Shown piece after piece: positions 1 through 8,912 of a DNA stretch of 58,557 bases. The notes under the pieces were generated by a model. The model worked only from the letters and a program-made list of their open reading frames with translations. It was not told the origin of the DNA and searched no databases. Each line of letters starts with the position of its first letter. Position 1 is the stretch's first letter. Source of the stretch: Fibrobacterales bacterium. GTDB lineage: Bacteria > Fibrobacterota > Fibrobacteria > Fibrobacterales > CADBQJ01. Location: positions 1 through 58,557 of the forward strand of contig JAGCEZ010000056.1 of NCBI GenBank assembly GCA_017650365.1, given 5' to 3'. The position numbers and the translations under genes are program-made.

Positions 1-3
1 GGC

Positions 4-11
4 TATCTTTG
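4..11 (+). promoter_or_regulatory. Putative -10 element of glyA
   Basis: TATCTTTG matches the TAnnTTTG element found before many genes in this window. It would start transcription near position 17-19, just before the riboswitch. Any -35 box lies outside the window. Confidence 0.5.
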
Positions 12-17
12 GGCCAT

Positions 18-104
18 CATTCACGGCGACCGGCACACCGGGGGGAGACCCCCAGAGGGAGCACCCTCCGGAAGCGACGACTCCACGACCGCGTGCCTGG
101 GCCG
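18..104 (+). ncRNA. ZTP (pfl) riboswitch controlling glyA
   Basis: The leader has the pieces of the ZTP/ZMP riboswitch in order. A GGCAC segment (32-36) follows a CGACC stretch. A G-C hairpin spans 41-53 with loop AGA. A second hairpin GAGGG-AGCA-CCCTC (55-68) is followed by CGG. After a linker comes the hallmark GCCTGGGC (95-102). GGCAC (32-36) can pair with GTGCC (93-97), as in the family's pseudoknot, with an A-U pair where the consensus usually has G-C. The class senses ZTP/ZMP, which accumulates when 10-formyl-tetrahydrofolate is short, and commonly controls glyA and other folate or purine genes. The glyA ribosome binding site (AGGAG, 111-115) follows directly, so control could act on translation or transcription. 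Recognition is by motif, not by covariance search. Confidence 0.85.
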
Positions 105-122
105 GGGAGCAGGAGCCTGAAG

Positions 123-1640
123 ATGTCCGCCCTCTCCGAATACCTCGGCAGCACCCCCGCCGACAAGATCTCCTCCGAATTCGTCTCGATGATCGCCAGC
201 CTGGAGACCGTCTCCAAGGTCAACCCCGTGGTCGCCCGCGCGATTGTGAACGAGCTCGACAACCAGCGCAGCCACCTGAAGCTGATCGCCAGCGAAAACT
301 ACTGCAGCCTGGCCACCCAGCAGGCCATGGGCAACTGGCTGACCGACAAGTACGCCGAAGGGATCTCCGGCGGCCGCTTCTACCAGGGCTGCCAGAACGT
401 GGACGCGGTCGAATCCGAAGCCGCCGCCCAGGCCTGCAAGCTCTTCGGCGCCCCCTACGCCTACGTGCAGCCCCACTCCGGCGCCGACGCCAACATGGTC
501 GCCTACTGGGCGATCCTCCAGTCCCGCGTCTGCGTGCCCTCGCTCGAGGAGCTGGGCGTGAAGGTGCCCGACGCCCTCACCGACGAACAGTGGGAGGTCG
601 TCCGCCACAAGCTCGGCGACCAGCGCCTGCTCGGCCTCTCGCTCGCCGCGGGCGGCCACCTGACCCACGGCTACCGCCAGAACGTCTCCGGCAAGATGTT
701 CCACGCCTTCAACTACGGCGTGAGCGAAAAGGACCACCGCCTCGACTACGACGCCATCGAGAAGATGGCCGAGGAGATCAAGCCCCTGGTCATCGTCGGC
801 GGCTACAGCGCCTATCCGCGCAAGGTGGACTTCAAGCGCATGCGCGCGATCGCCGACAAGGTCGGCGCCGTGCTGATGGTCGACATGTCGCACTTCGCCG
901 GCCTCGTGGCGGGCAAGGTCTTCACCGGCGACTACAGCCCGTTCCCCCACGCGCACATCGTCACCACCACCACGCACAAGACCCTCCGCGGCCCGCGCGG
1001 CGGCGTGATCTTCGCCAACGACCCCGAGCTCGCCAAGTCGATCGACAAGGGCTGCCCGCTGGTCCTCGGCGGCCCGCTGCCCCACGTGATGGCCGCCAAG
1101 GCCGTCGCCTTCACCGAAGCCAATACGCCCGCCTTCGCCGAATACGCGCGCAAGGTCGTCGAGAACTCCGCGGCGCTGGCCGAAGCCTGCGTCAAGGAAG
1201 GCATGACGCTGATCACCGGCGGCACCGACAACCACCTCTTCCTGGTGGACGTCGTCTCCTCGTTCGACCTCTCCGGCCGCCAGGCCGCCGACGCCCTCGA
1301 GGAATGCGGCATCACGCTCAACAAGAACGGCATCCCCTTCGACAAGCTCAGCCCGATGGTCACGAGCGGCCTGCGCATCGGCACGCCCGCCGTCACCTCG
1401 CTCGGCATGGGCAAGGCCGAGATGGCCGAGATCGGCTCGATCATCGCGACCGTGCTCCGCGCCACCAAGCGCGGCACGATCCCCGAAGGCAAGAAGAACG
1501 CCGGACAGCCGAGCAACGTCGAATACTCGCTCGACCCCGAAGTCCGGAAGAGCGCCTCCGCCCGCGTGAAGGCGCTGCTCGGGAAGTTCGTCCTCTACCC
1601 GCAGATGGACCTGGACTTCCTCCGCAGGCACTTCTGCTAG
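123..1640 (+). CDS. glyA: Serine hydroxymethyltransferase
   Basis: PLP enzyme that interconverts serine and glycine and supplies 5,10-methylene-tetrahydrofolate in the cytoplasm. The PLP-lysine motif TTTTHKTLRGPRGG is clear (Lys about 286), as are ELIASENY-like LKLIASENYCS, QPHSGADAN and GGTDNHLFLVD. The ATG at 123 is chosen because AGGAG sits 7 nt upstream and the riboswitch ends before it; a longer in-frame reading from position 9 would run through the riboswitch. At 505 aa it is longer than the roughly 415-aa E. coli type. The extra length is about 40 residues at the N-terminus and an insertion of about 40 residues between QPHSGADAN and AAGGHLTHG, resembling the longer forms known in chlamydiae and spirochaetes. 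Identity is very secure. Confidence 0.97.
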   Translation: MSALSEYLGSTPADKISSEFVSMIASLETVSKVNPVVARAIVNELDNQRSHLKLIASENYCSLATQQAMGNWLTDKYAEGISGGRFYQGCQNVDAVESEAAAQACKLFGAPYAYVQPHSGADANMVAYWAILQSRVCVPSLEELGVKVPDALTDEQWEVVRHKLGDQRLLGLSLAAGGHLTHGYRQNVSGKMFHAFNYGVSEKDHRLDYDAIEKMAEEIKPLVIVGGYSAYPRKVDFKRMRAIADKVGAVLMVDMSHFAGLVAGKVFTGDYSPFPHAHIVTTTTHKTLRGPRGGVIFANDPELAKSIDKGCPLVLGGPLPHVMAAKAVAFTEANTPAFAEYARKVVENSAALAEACVKEGMTLITGGTDNHLFLVDVVSSFDLSGRQAADALEECGITLNKNGIPFDKLSPMVTSGLRIGTPAVTSLGMGKAEMAEIGSIIATVLRATKRGTIPEGKKNAGQPSNVEYSLDPEVRKSASARVKALLGKFVLYPQMDLDFLRRHFC

Positions 1641-1657
1641 CGGAAGCCCAAAATCGG

Positions 1658-1694
1658 CGGAGAGGGAGCTCGTCCGGACTCCCTCTCCGTTTTC
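1658..1694 (+). terminator. Intrinsic terminator after glyA
   Basis: An 11-bp perfect stem CGGAGAGGGAG (1658-1668) / CTCCCTCTCCG (1679-1689) with a 10-nt loop is followed by TTTT. It ends the glyA transcript and separates it from the helicase gene. Confidence 0.85.
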
Positions 1695-1722
1695 CGGCGA
1701 CGCGCCTCGCCCGGAGGACGGA

Positions 1723-3411
1723 ATGAACCTGACCGCTCCCCTGATCGTCCAGAGCGACCTGGAAATCCTCGTCGAGGTGGACAACCCGAACTACGTCGAC
1801 GCGCGCGACGACATCGCGCCGTTCACCGAGCTGATCAAGAGCCCGGAGCACCTGCACACCTACCGGATCTCGCACCTCTCGCTCTGGAACGCCGCCTCCG
1901 TCGGCCTCGACTCCGACGAGGTGGTCGCCCGCCTGGAGAAGTGGTCCAAGTACCCGCTCCCCTCCGCGGTCGTGCACGAAGTGCGCACCTACATGGACCG
2001 CTACGGCGCGCTCAAGCTGGTGGCGCGCGACGGGAAGGTGTTCCTCGAGAGCGAGGACCCGCTCCTGGTGGAGCAGGCGTACCGCATCGCGAAGGCCAAG
2101 CCGCACTTCCTGGGGAAGCCCGGCGGGAACGCGCTGGAGGTGAAGCCCGAGGCGCGCGGCCTGGTGAAGATGGAGCTCGCGAAGGCCGACTACCCGGTCG
2201 AGGACCTCGTCGGCTACGTCGAGGGCGAGCCGCTCGAGATCGGGCTGCGCGGAAAGCAGCTGCTGCGCGGCGGCGACTTCTCGCTGCGCGACTACCAGCG
2301 CGAGGCGGCGGCCGTCTTCTGGGCGTCGGGCGCGGCGCGCGGCGGCTCGGGCGTGGTCGTGCTGCCCTGCGGCGCGGGCAAGACCATCGTCGGCATCGTG
2401 GCGATGAGCCTCGTGAAGAGCAAGACGCTGATCCTCGTGCCCAACGTGACGGCGGCGCGCCAGTGGATCGACGAGCTGGTGGACAAGACCACGCTGACCC
2501 GCGACGACGTCAAGGAGTACAGCGGCGAGCGCAAGGAGATCGGCCCCGTGACGGTGGCGACCTACCAGATCAACACGCGCCGCACGGGATTCGACAAGGA
2601 CGGGAACCCGCTCTACGAGCACTTCGAGATCTTCGGGAAGAACCGCTGGGGGCTGATCGTCTACGACGAAGTGCACATGCTGCCCGCGCCCGTCTTCAGC
2701 AAGAGCGCGCAGATGCAGGCCACGCGCCGCCTCGGCCTCACCGCGACCCTCGTCCGCGAGGACGGCCGCGAGACCGACGTCTTCTCCCTCATCGGCCCGA
2801 AGAAGTTCGACCTGCCGTGGAAGACGCTCGAGGCGCAGGGCTGGATCGCCTCCGCGGTCTGCCGCGAAGTGCGCGTCCCGCTCGACGAGCCGCTGAAGAT
2901 GGTCTACTCCACGGCCGAGGGCCGCGAGCAGGCCGCGATCGCCGCGACCAACCCCGCCAAGGAGGAGGTGGTCCGCGAGCTGCTCGACAAGCACTCCGCG
3001 CCCGACGACCGCGTCATCGTCATCGGGCGGCTGCTCGCGCAGCTGGAGAGGATCTCCGCGAACCTCGGCCTCCCGCTGATCACCGGCTCCACGCCCGAAG
3101 CCAAGCGCAAGGAGCTCTACGACCGCTTCCGCGACGGCGACCTGAAGCGGCTGGTCCTGAGCAACGTCGGGAACTTCGCGCTCGACCTGCCCGACGCGAA
3201 CGTGCTGATCCAGATCTCCGGGACCTTCGGCAGCCGCCAGGAGGAGGCCCAGCGCCTCGGCCGCGTGCTGCGCCCGAAGAAGGGGGGCGGGAACGCCTAT
3301 TTCTACACGCTGGTCAGCCGCGACACCTGCGAACAGAAGTTCGCGATGAACCGCCAGCGCTTCCTGGCCGAACAGGGGTACCAGTATGACGTCGTCGACA
3401 TGGACGAGTAG
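1723..3411 (+). CDS. xpb: XPB/ERCC3-type DNA repair helicase
   Basis: Superfamily 2 DNA helicase of the bacterial XPB group, probably for DNA repair or transcription-coupled unwinding. Visible motifs are Walker A PCGAGKT (about residue 216), the DEVH box in VYDEVHMLPAP (about 313), motif III GLTATLVREDG (about 340) and motif VI QEEAQRLGRVLRPK (about 505). The N-terminal 85 residues resemble the XPB N-terminal domain (HLHTYRISHLSLWNAAS). Its 562 aa fit the family. The ATG at 1723 has GGAGGA upstream (1713-1718). Its end overlaps the next gene by 26 nt, so the two are probably co-transcribed although functionally unrelated. Bacterial XPB is patchily distributed and its in vivo role is not well settled. 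Confidence 0.9.
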   Translation: MNLTAPLIVQSDLEILVEVDNPNYVDARDDIAPFTELIKSPEHLHTYRISHLSLWNAASVGLDSDEVVARLEKWSKYPLPSAVVHEVRTYMDRYGALKLVARDGKVFLESEDPLLVEQAYRIAKAKPHFLGKPGGNALEVKPEARGLVKMELAKADYPVEDLVGYVEGEPLEIGLRGKQLLRGGDFSLRDYQREAAAVFWASGAARGGSGVVVLPCGAGKTIVGIVAMSLVKSKTLILVPNVTAARQWIDELVDKTTLTRDDVKEYSGERKEIGPVTVATYQINTRRTGFDKDGNPLYEHFEIFGKNRWGLIVYDEVHMLPAPVFSKSAQMQATRRLGLTATLVREDGRETDVFSLIGPKKFDLPWKTLEAQGWIASAVCREVRVPLDEPLKMVYSTAEGREQAAIAATNPAKEEVVRELLDKHSAPDDRVIVIGRLLAQLERISANLGLPLITGSTPEAKRKELYDRFRDGDLKRLVLSNVGNFALDLPDANVLIQISGTFGSRQEEAQRLGRVLRPKKGGGNAYFYTLVSRDTCEQKFAMNRQRFLAEQGYQYDVVDMDE

Positions 3412-4849
3412 GGCCGCCGCGCTCCTGATGGTCCTCTGCGCCGCGCTCCGGGCGCAGGCGCCGGACTCGGTTTCGCATACGCAGAAGGAAGAGCCCGCGA
3501 AGAGCCTGCTCGCCGTGGAGCGCTACGAGCTGGAGAACGGCATGCGCGTCCTGCTCCTCCCGCTGAAGCGCGCGCCCATCGTCAGCTGCCGGCTCTTCTA
3601 CCAGACCGGCTCCGTGCACGAACACGCGGGCAACACCGGCATCGCGCACCTCCTCGAGCACGAGATGTTCAAGGGGACGGAGAAGATCGCCTCCAACGAA
3701 CTCTGGGAGCTGTACGAAAGCCACGGCGGCACGGGGCTCAACGCCTTCACCTCCTCGCTGATGACCGCCTACTTCGTCACGCTGCCCGCCGACAGGCTGG
3801 AGCTCTTCTTCTGGCTGGAGAGCGACCGGATGCGGAACGCCGTGCTGCGCGAATTCGACTCCGAGCTCGCCGTCGTGCGCGAGGAGCGGCGGATGCGCTA
3901 CGACGACAGCCCGACCGGGCGCTACTTCGAGACGCTGAACGCGACCTTCTGGGAGGGGCACCCCTACCGCAACCCCACGATCGGCTGGCCGAGCGACATC
4001 GCGCAGCTGAAGAAGGAACAGGCCGAGGAGCACTTCCGCCGGTTCTACAAGCCCTCGAACGCGATCCTCGTGCTCGTGGGCGACTTCGACCCCGCGCGGG
4101 CGAGGGAACTGGCCGCGCGCTACTTCGCTCCGATCCCCCCGGGCGAGAAGCTCCCGGACCTGTCGTTCCGCGAACCGGTCCAGGTCGGGCCGAAGCGCTT
4201 CGCGCAGTACAAGGACGACGCGACGCCCCGCGTCGACCTCCTCTTCCACACGCCCGGCCTCGGGCATCCCGACCTCTACGCGCTCGACGTGGCGGAGGGG
4301 GTGCTGAACGGCCGCACGGGCCGGCTCTACCGCGACCTCGTGGAGGGGAAGCGGATCGCCACCTCGGCGAGCGCCGGGAACGCCGTCCAGAAGTGGGAGA
4401 GCTCGTTCGAGCTCTCGGCCTCGATCCGCCCGGGCGCCGACGCGAAGGCGGTCGAAGAGGCGCTCTGGGACGAGATCCGCCGGCTGCAGTTCGAGGAGAT
4501 CGACCCGCGCGAGCTGGAGAAGGTGAAGACGCAGCTGATCGCGACGAACTGGCGCCGCCTGCGCGACATGGAGCACCTCGCCACGCAGCTCGCGTTCTTC
4601 GAGATGAACGGGGACTGGACGCTGGTCACGCGCTTCGCCGAAGAGGTGGCGAAGGTGACGCCCGCGGAGGTGCGCGAGGCCGCGCTCCGCTACCTGAAGG
4701 TCTCCAATTCGACCACGGGAACGATCCTCCCCGCCTCCGAGTCGCCCGACGCGGTCTGGACGGTCGCGCCCGGGGCGGAGAAGAAGGCCGGGGAGGAAGC
4801 CGCGCGCGAAACGGAGACCGCGGAAAAGAGGGAGGCCGCCCATGAATAG
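3386..4849 (+). CDS. M16 family zinc metallopeptidase, catalytic subunit
   Basis: Exported peptidase of the pitrilysin/processing-peptidase family. The inverted zinc motif HLLEHEMFKGT (HxxEH) is at about residues 88-98, and the third ligand region (LAVVREERRMRYDD) follows about 75 residues later. A Sec signal peptide is seen (TSRAAALLMVLCAALRAQA). The start at 3386 overlaps the helicase end by 26 nt; a later ATG at 3428 would leave a very short signal. At 487 aa it matches the M16B half-size subunits. The next gene encodes a second M16 protein without the zinc motif, so the pair probably forms a heterodimer, as in mitochondrial processing peptidase-like bacterial pairs. The natural substrate is unknown. 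Confidence 0.88.
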   Translation: MTSSTWTSRAAALLMVLCAALRAQAPDSVSHTQKEEPAKSLLAVERYELENGMRVLLLPLKRAPIVSCRLFYQTGSVHEHAGNTGIAHLLEHEMFKGTEKIASNELWELYESHGGTGLNAFTSSLMTAYFVTLPADRLELFFWLESDRMRNAVLREFDSELAVVREERRMRYDDSPTGRYFETLNATFWEGHPYRNPTIGWPSDIAQLKKEQAEEHFRRFYKPSNAILVLVGDFDPARARELAARYFAPIPPGEKLPDLSFREPVQVGPKRFAQYKDDATPRVDLLFHTPGLGHPDLYALDVAEGVLNGRTGRLYRDLVEGKRIATSASAGNAVQKWESSFELSASIRPGADAKAVEEALWDEIRRLQFEEIDPRELEKVKTQLIATNWRRLRDMEHLATQLAFFEMNGDWTLVTRFAEEVAKVTPAEVREAALRYLKVSNSTTGTILPASESPDAVWTVAPGAEKKAGEEAARETETAEKREAAHE

Positions 4850-6323
4850 GATTCCGACGGTTCTCGCGCGCGCCGCGCTCTGCTGCGCCTTCCTGCTGGC
4901 CGCCTCGTGCGCCCCGAAGCGGGCGGCGGCGCCGGCCGTCCCGGACCACCCCTCCAAGCTGTCGTGGCCGGCGTTCTCGTTCGAACCGCCCGCGGACGCG
5001 GAACACCGCGTGCAGCTCCCGCGCGGCGCGGTCGCCTGGTTCGTGGAATCGGACGAGCTCCCGCTGATCACGCTCAAGGCCTGGTTCCGCGAAGAGGGCC
5101 GCCCCTCCGACACGTCGGAGATCGGCGCCCACGCGCTCCTCGCCGGGCAGATGCGCCGCGGCGGCACGGCCGACCTGACCCCGGCCGCGGTGGACGACTC
5201 GCTCGAGAACAACGCGGTCTCGGCCGGCCTTTCCGTCGGCGCGAACCACGCCACGCTCTCGCTCGACGCGCTGGACTCGAAGTTCGCCGGCGCCCTCCCG
5301 CTGCTGCGCGACCTCGCCGTCTCGCCGCGCATCGACCCCGAGCGCCTGGAGCTCGCCCGCGCGAGCGCCCTGCAGGGAATCGCGCACCGCTACGACAAGC
5401 CCGCCGCGGTCTCGCGCGACCTCGCCTCCGCCGTGATGCGCGGCTTCGGGCACCCCGGGCTCTGGCGCGCCGAAAGCGCGGACGTCGCCTCCGCGACCCG
5501 CGAGGGGATCCTCGCGCTCTCCAAAAACAGGTTCTCGCCCGACGGCATGCTCCTCGCGGTCTCCGGCAGGTTCGACCGGGCCGAGATGAAGCGCCTGCTC
5601 TCCGAATGGATCGAGTCCTGGCCCGAGCCCGGCGGGCGCCGCGCCGAGCTGCCCGAGCTCCCGCTGCGCGAGAACCCCGGGATCCACCTGCTGGACTACG
5701 ATTCGGAACAGGCGCACGTCCGCATCGCGCAGCCCTTCGTCAAGCGCCCGCACCCGGACTACTACGCGACCTCGGTCGCCTCGTACATCCTGGGCGAGGG
5801 CGGGTTCACGTCGCGCCTCGTCTCCTCCGTCCGGTCGCGCGAAGGGCTGGCCTACTCGGTCTACAGCTACGCGGGCAGCAGCTACTTCGAGCGCGCGACC
5901 TCCGGCGCGGCGCTGCAGACCAAGGCGGCGAGCGCCGGCAAGGCGGTCGCCCTGGTCTTCGCCGAGATGAAGCGGCTCGCCGCCGAAGGGCCGTCCGAAG
6001 ACGAGCTCCGCCGCGCGGTCGAGGGGACGATCGCCTCGCTCCCGTCGCTCTTCGACTCGCCCGAGAACACGGCCGAGGCGCTTCTGGTCAACGAGCTCTA
6101 CGGCCGCTCGCCCGACCACTACGGGCTCTACGCGCAGGAGCTGCGCAAGGTGACCGCCGAGGACGTGAAGCGCGTCGCGGCGCTCTACTTCGCGCCCGAG
6201 AAGATGGCCGTCACGATCGTCGGGCCCGCGAAGGAGGTCCTGCCCTCCCTCCGGGCCGAGCTTCCCGGCCTCCCCGTGAAGAACTGGACGCTCGAAAACC
6301 TCCGCAGGCGGACCGAACCGTAG
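4842..6323 (+). CDS. M16 family peptidase-like lipoprotein, non-catalytic subunit
   Basis: Lipoprotein partner of the preceding peptidase. The N-terminus MNRIPTVLARAALCCAF is followed by a lipobox LAASC. The position equivalent to HxxEH reads IGAHALLAGQMRRGG, so the zinc site is absent. The C-terminal M16 domain keeps the substrate-binding type motif SREGLAYSVYSYAG (about residue 335), typical of the alpha-like subunits. It starts 8 nt inside the upstream gene, which suggests translational coupling. By family knowledge, such inactive subunits shape the chamber and bind substrate; membrane anchoring by the lipid would place the pair at the inner or outer membrane. Confidence 0.87.
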   Translation: MNRIPTVLARAALCCAFLLAASCAPKRAAAPAVPDHPSKLSWPAFSFEPPADAEHRVQLPRGAVAWFVESDELPLITLKAWFREEGRPSDTSEIGAHALLAGQMRRGGTADLTPAAVDDSLENNAVSAGLSVGANHATLSLDALDSKFAGALPLLRDLAVSPRIDPERLELARASALQGIAHRYDKPAAVSRDLASAVMRGFGHPGLWRAESADVASATREGILALSKNRFSPDGMLLAVSGRFDRAEMKRLLSEWIESWPEPGGRRAELPELPLRENPGIHLLDYDSEQAHVRIAQPFVKRPHPDYYATSVASYILGEGGFTSRLVSSVRSREGLAYSVYSYAGSSYFERATSGAALQTKAASAGKAVALVFAEMKRLAAEGPSEDELRRAVEGTIASLPSLFDSPENTAEALLVNELYGRSPDHYGLYAQELRKVTAEDVKRVAALYFAPEKMAVTIVGPAKEVLPSLRAELPGLPVKNWTLENLRRRTEP

Positions 6324-6336
6324 GGAACCCCGCGCC

Positions 6337-7398
6337 ATGGGAATCCGCTTCGCGCCTCTCCTCCTCGCCTTCGCGCTGCTCGCGGCCGCGCAGCCGGCGC
6401 GCGCGGCGATCGACACGAGCGCCTACTGCTCGGCGATCCGGATCTGCCTGAAGGCGACGGACCGGTTCTGCACGGAGGAGAACTCGAAGCCGAACCCCGA
6501 CATCCGGTACGACGAGGAGTTCTGCGCGCCGATGCGCGGCTTCGTCGGGCGCGGCGTGCGCCCGGGCACGACCGACGGGCGCGCGGTCTTCTCGCAGATG
6601 GGCAAGCGCTTCCGCTCGGTCTACGAGATCGAGGGCGAGCTCCCCGTCAACATGGAGATCCTCAACTACGTCCTCGACAACCTCCCGTTCGTCGCGATGC
6701 TGATCAACGCCTACCGCGGCGAGGAGTACGAGGCCGCCTACCTCCGCTCCGACAAGAAGATCTTCACGGGGACGAACGGCCGCAGCCTGAGCGGGACCTT
6801 CGTCCAGCCCTATCACCAGGTGACGCGCGACAGCGTGCGCAACTTCTACTGGGGCTACGGGCGGGCCAAGGTGCTGGCCTGGAGGCTGAAGGGCGACGGG
6901 CTGATGGAGATGGACTTCAGGAACCTCGGGCCGCGCCGCGTGGGCTACCGCGTGAAGGCCTACGCGTTCCCGGGCAACTCCTTCCTCAACGGCGTGATGA
7001 AGATGGGCGTCTTCCGGAGCATGGTGCTGAAGAAGATCCGCGCCGTGATCGAGGACGTGGAGAAGGCGGCCGGGCGCTTCGCCTCGGGCGACCTGGAGCC
7101 CCTGAAGAGATACGCCCCGCTGCAGACGCCGCGCGGGCGCGCCTACATGGCCGAGTTCCAGGACCTCGTCCACGCGTCGGGCTACCTCGACCCGCTGACC
7201 GCGCTCATCGAAAGCCACGCCGACTCCGTCGCGACCGACGAGGCGAAGCTCGAGGGCCGGACGCTTTCCCCCGCGGCTCCGACCGAAGACTATCCCGAGG
7301 CCGGCCCCGTGCCGCTGTCCGAGGCGGCCTCCTCCGCGGACGTTTCCTCTTCGAGCCCGTTCGCCGTTCCCGCGTTCGGGCTCCAACCCGCGCCCTAG
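6337..7398 (+). CDS. Exported protein of unknown function
   Basis: A 353-aa protein with a clear signal peptide (LLAFALLAAAQPARA, cut before AIDTSAYC). The mature N-terminus has a cluster of cysteines (YCSAIRIC, RFCTEEN, EFCAP) that could form disulphides in the periplasm. The middle, about residues 90-240, is rich in aromatic and basic residues (NFYWGYGRAKVLAWRL), and the C-terminal 60 residues are Pro/Ala/Ser-rich and probably disordered. I recognise no family. It lies 13 nt after the M16 lipoprotein gene and 16 nt before trmH on the same strand, so it may be a partner or substrate of the peptidase pair, but nothing in the sequence proves this. Confidence 0.75.
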   Translation: MGIRFAPLLLAFALLAAAQPARAAIDTSAYCSAIRICLKATDRFCTEENSKPNPDIRYDEEFCAPMRGFVGRGVRPGTTDGRAVFSQMGKRFRSVYEIEGELPVNMEILNYVLDNLPFVAMLINAYRGEEYEAAYLRSDKKIFTGTNGRSLSGTFVQPYHQVTRDSVRNFYWGYGRAKVLAWRLKGDGLMEMDFRNLGPRRVGYRVKAYAFPGNSFLNGVMKMGVFRSMVLKKIRAVIEDVEKAAGRFASGDLEPLKRYAPLQTPRGRAYMAEFQDLVHASGYLDPLTALIESHADSVATDEAKLEGRTLSPAAPTEDYPEAGPVPLSEAASSADVSSSSPFAVPAFGLQPAP

Positions 7399-7414
7399 GC
7401 GCGAAGGCGGGACG

Positions 7415-8071
7415 ATGCAGAACCTCTCCGTCGAAGAACTCTCGAAGCGCATGACCCCCGAACGGCTGGAGAAGCTGGAGCGCGCCCTCTCCCTGCGCAC
7501 GCGCCACTTCACGATGGTGCTCGAGGACCTCTACGACCCGCACAACATCAGCGCGGTCGTCCGCACCTGCGAGGTCTTCGGCGTGCAGGACGTGCACGTC
7601 ATCGAGGAGATCAACTCCTACCGCATCAACAAGTCGATCCTCAAGGGCTCGTTCAAGTGGCTCGACATCTTCCGGTACCGCAGCCGCGCGCTCTGCATGG
7701 AGAGGCTCCGCGCGAAGGGCTACCGCATCGCCGTCGCCTCGACCAACACGACGCGCTCGTTCCACGACCTCGACCTCTCCGTCCCGACCGCCTTCTACCT
7801 CGGCGCCGAGCTGGCGGGCAACAACCCCGAGACGCTCGCGAAGGCCGACGTGGAGTTCATCCTGCCGCAGTACGGGCTGACCGAGTCGATGAACGTCAGC
7901 GTGGCGGGCGGCGTGCTCCTGGCGCGGATCGACGAGTGGATGCGCGCCAACGGCGGGCGGGAGAAGTGGGCGCTCTCCGGAGAGGACCGCGAACGGGTCC
8001 GCCGCGACTGGTTCGAGCGCCAGGTCTTCGGGACGGAGGAAAACTCGCCCGTGAAGATCGTCACGGCGTAG
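7415..8071 (+). CDS. trmH: tRNA (guanosine-2'-O-)-methyltransferase, TrmH type
   Basis: SpoU/TrmH (SPOUT) methyltransferase, probably making Gm18 in the D-loop of tRNA with S-adenosylmethionine. Motif 1 is seen in LEDLYDPHNISAVVRTC (about residues 30-46, with the catalytic-type N and R), and the knotted SAM-binding end in LPQYGLTESMNVSVAGG (about 149-165). The 218 aa include a C-terminal extension with basic and aromatic residues like that of E. coli TrmH. It is the last gene of the plus-strand run; coaX converges from the other side with only 34 nt between and no clear terminator. Confidence 0.88.
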   Translation: MQNLSVEELSKRMTPERLEKLERALSLRTRHFTMVLEDLYDPHNISAVVRTCEVFGVQDVHVIEEINSYRINKSILKGSFKWLDIFRYRSRALCMERLRAKGYRIAVASTNTTRSFHDLDLSVPTAFYLGAELAGNNPETLAKADVEFILPQYGLTESMNVSVAGGVLLARIDEWMRANGGREKWALSGEDRERVRRDWFERQVFGTEENSPVKIVTA

Positions 8072-8105
8072 GGCGGCGGATTTTTTCGCAGCTATGTAAA
8101 AGCGC

Positions 8106-8912
8106 CTAGTCCTTCGCGGCGAGCGCGACCAGCCGGATCCCCTTGACGGTGAGGTGCGGCTCGTAGAGGTCGAACCAGTGGCTCTTTCCGCCCAGCGATT
8201 CCGACCAGCCGCCCGTCGCCACGACGGGGATTTCGCCGACGCCCAGCTCCTCGCGGATGGAGTTCATCAGCCAGTCGAGCTGCCCGAGGAACCCGTGGAG
8301 GATGCCCGCGCGCATGGCGTCGGCGGTGTTGGTGGAGACGACCTTCTCGGTCCAGGTGAGCGTGACGGGGGAGAGCATCGCGGCCGAGGTCGTGAGCGCG
8401 TGGAGGCTCGCCGTCATGCCGGGGAGGATGACGCCGCCGTGGAAGCCGCCGTCCTTGAGGATGTCGATGGTGGTGGCGGTGCCCAGGTCGAGCGCCGCCG
8501 CGCATTCGTAGCCCATGTCCAGGAGCGCCAGCACGTTGCAGATGCGGTCCGCGCCGAGCGTCTTCGCGGAGTCGTAGCGCAGGGGGATCCCCAGGCAGTT
8601 CTCGGAGGAGACGATCTGGGGCGCGAAGCCCAGGAGCTTGGAGAGGGCCTTGGCCCACACGCGGTCGAGCCCGGGGACCACGGAGCTGAGCGCGGCGTGG
8701 GTGATGGAGCGCGCGGGGATCTCGGAGCGCGAGAGGAGCTCGCCGATGCGCATCAGCGCCTCGTCGGAGGTCGCCTCGGCGTGGGTGGTCACGCGCCACG
8801 ACTCCGCCACCTCCTCGCCGCGGAAGACGCCGATGACGGTGTGGGTGTTGCCGACGTCCACGGCCAGGACGACGCTGTTTTTCCGGAGCTCCGCGGGGAT
8901 CGACTCGATCAT
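8106..8912 (-). CDS. coaX: Type III pantothenate kinase
   Basis: First step of coenzyme A synthesis: phosphorylates pantothenate. The ASKHA-fold phosphate loops are clear: LAVDVGNTHTVIGVF near the N-terminus, LGADRICNVLAL and ALDLGTATTIDIL in the middle. At 268 aa it is normal for CoaX, which unlike CoaA is not feedback-inhibited by CoA. The start at 8912 makes a 4-nt ATGA overlap with the end of nadC, so the two are one operon and are translationally coupled. Both serve cofactor synthesis. Stop codon TAG. Confidence 0.94.
   Translation of the reverse strand: MIESIPAELRKNSVVLAVDVGNTHTVIGVFRGEEVAESWRVTTHAEATSDEALMRIGELLSRSEIPARSITHAALSSVVPGLDRVWAKALSKLLGFAPQIVSSENCLGIPLRYDSAKTLGADRICNVLALLDMGYECAAALDLGTATTIDILKDGGFHGGVILPGMTASLHALTTSAAMLSPVTLTWTEKVVSTNTADAMRAGILHGFLGQLDWLMNSIREELGVGEIPVVATGGWSESLGGKSHWFDLYEPHLTVKGIRLVALAAKD

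Noticed and set aside
9-122. N-terminal extension of glyA from position 9
   Set aside because: It reads through the riboswitch and is Arg/Pro/Gly-rich without similarity to the family; the ATG at 123 has a proper ribosome binding site.
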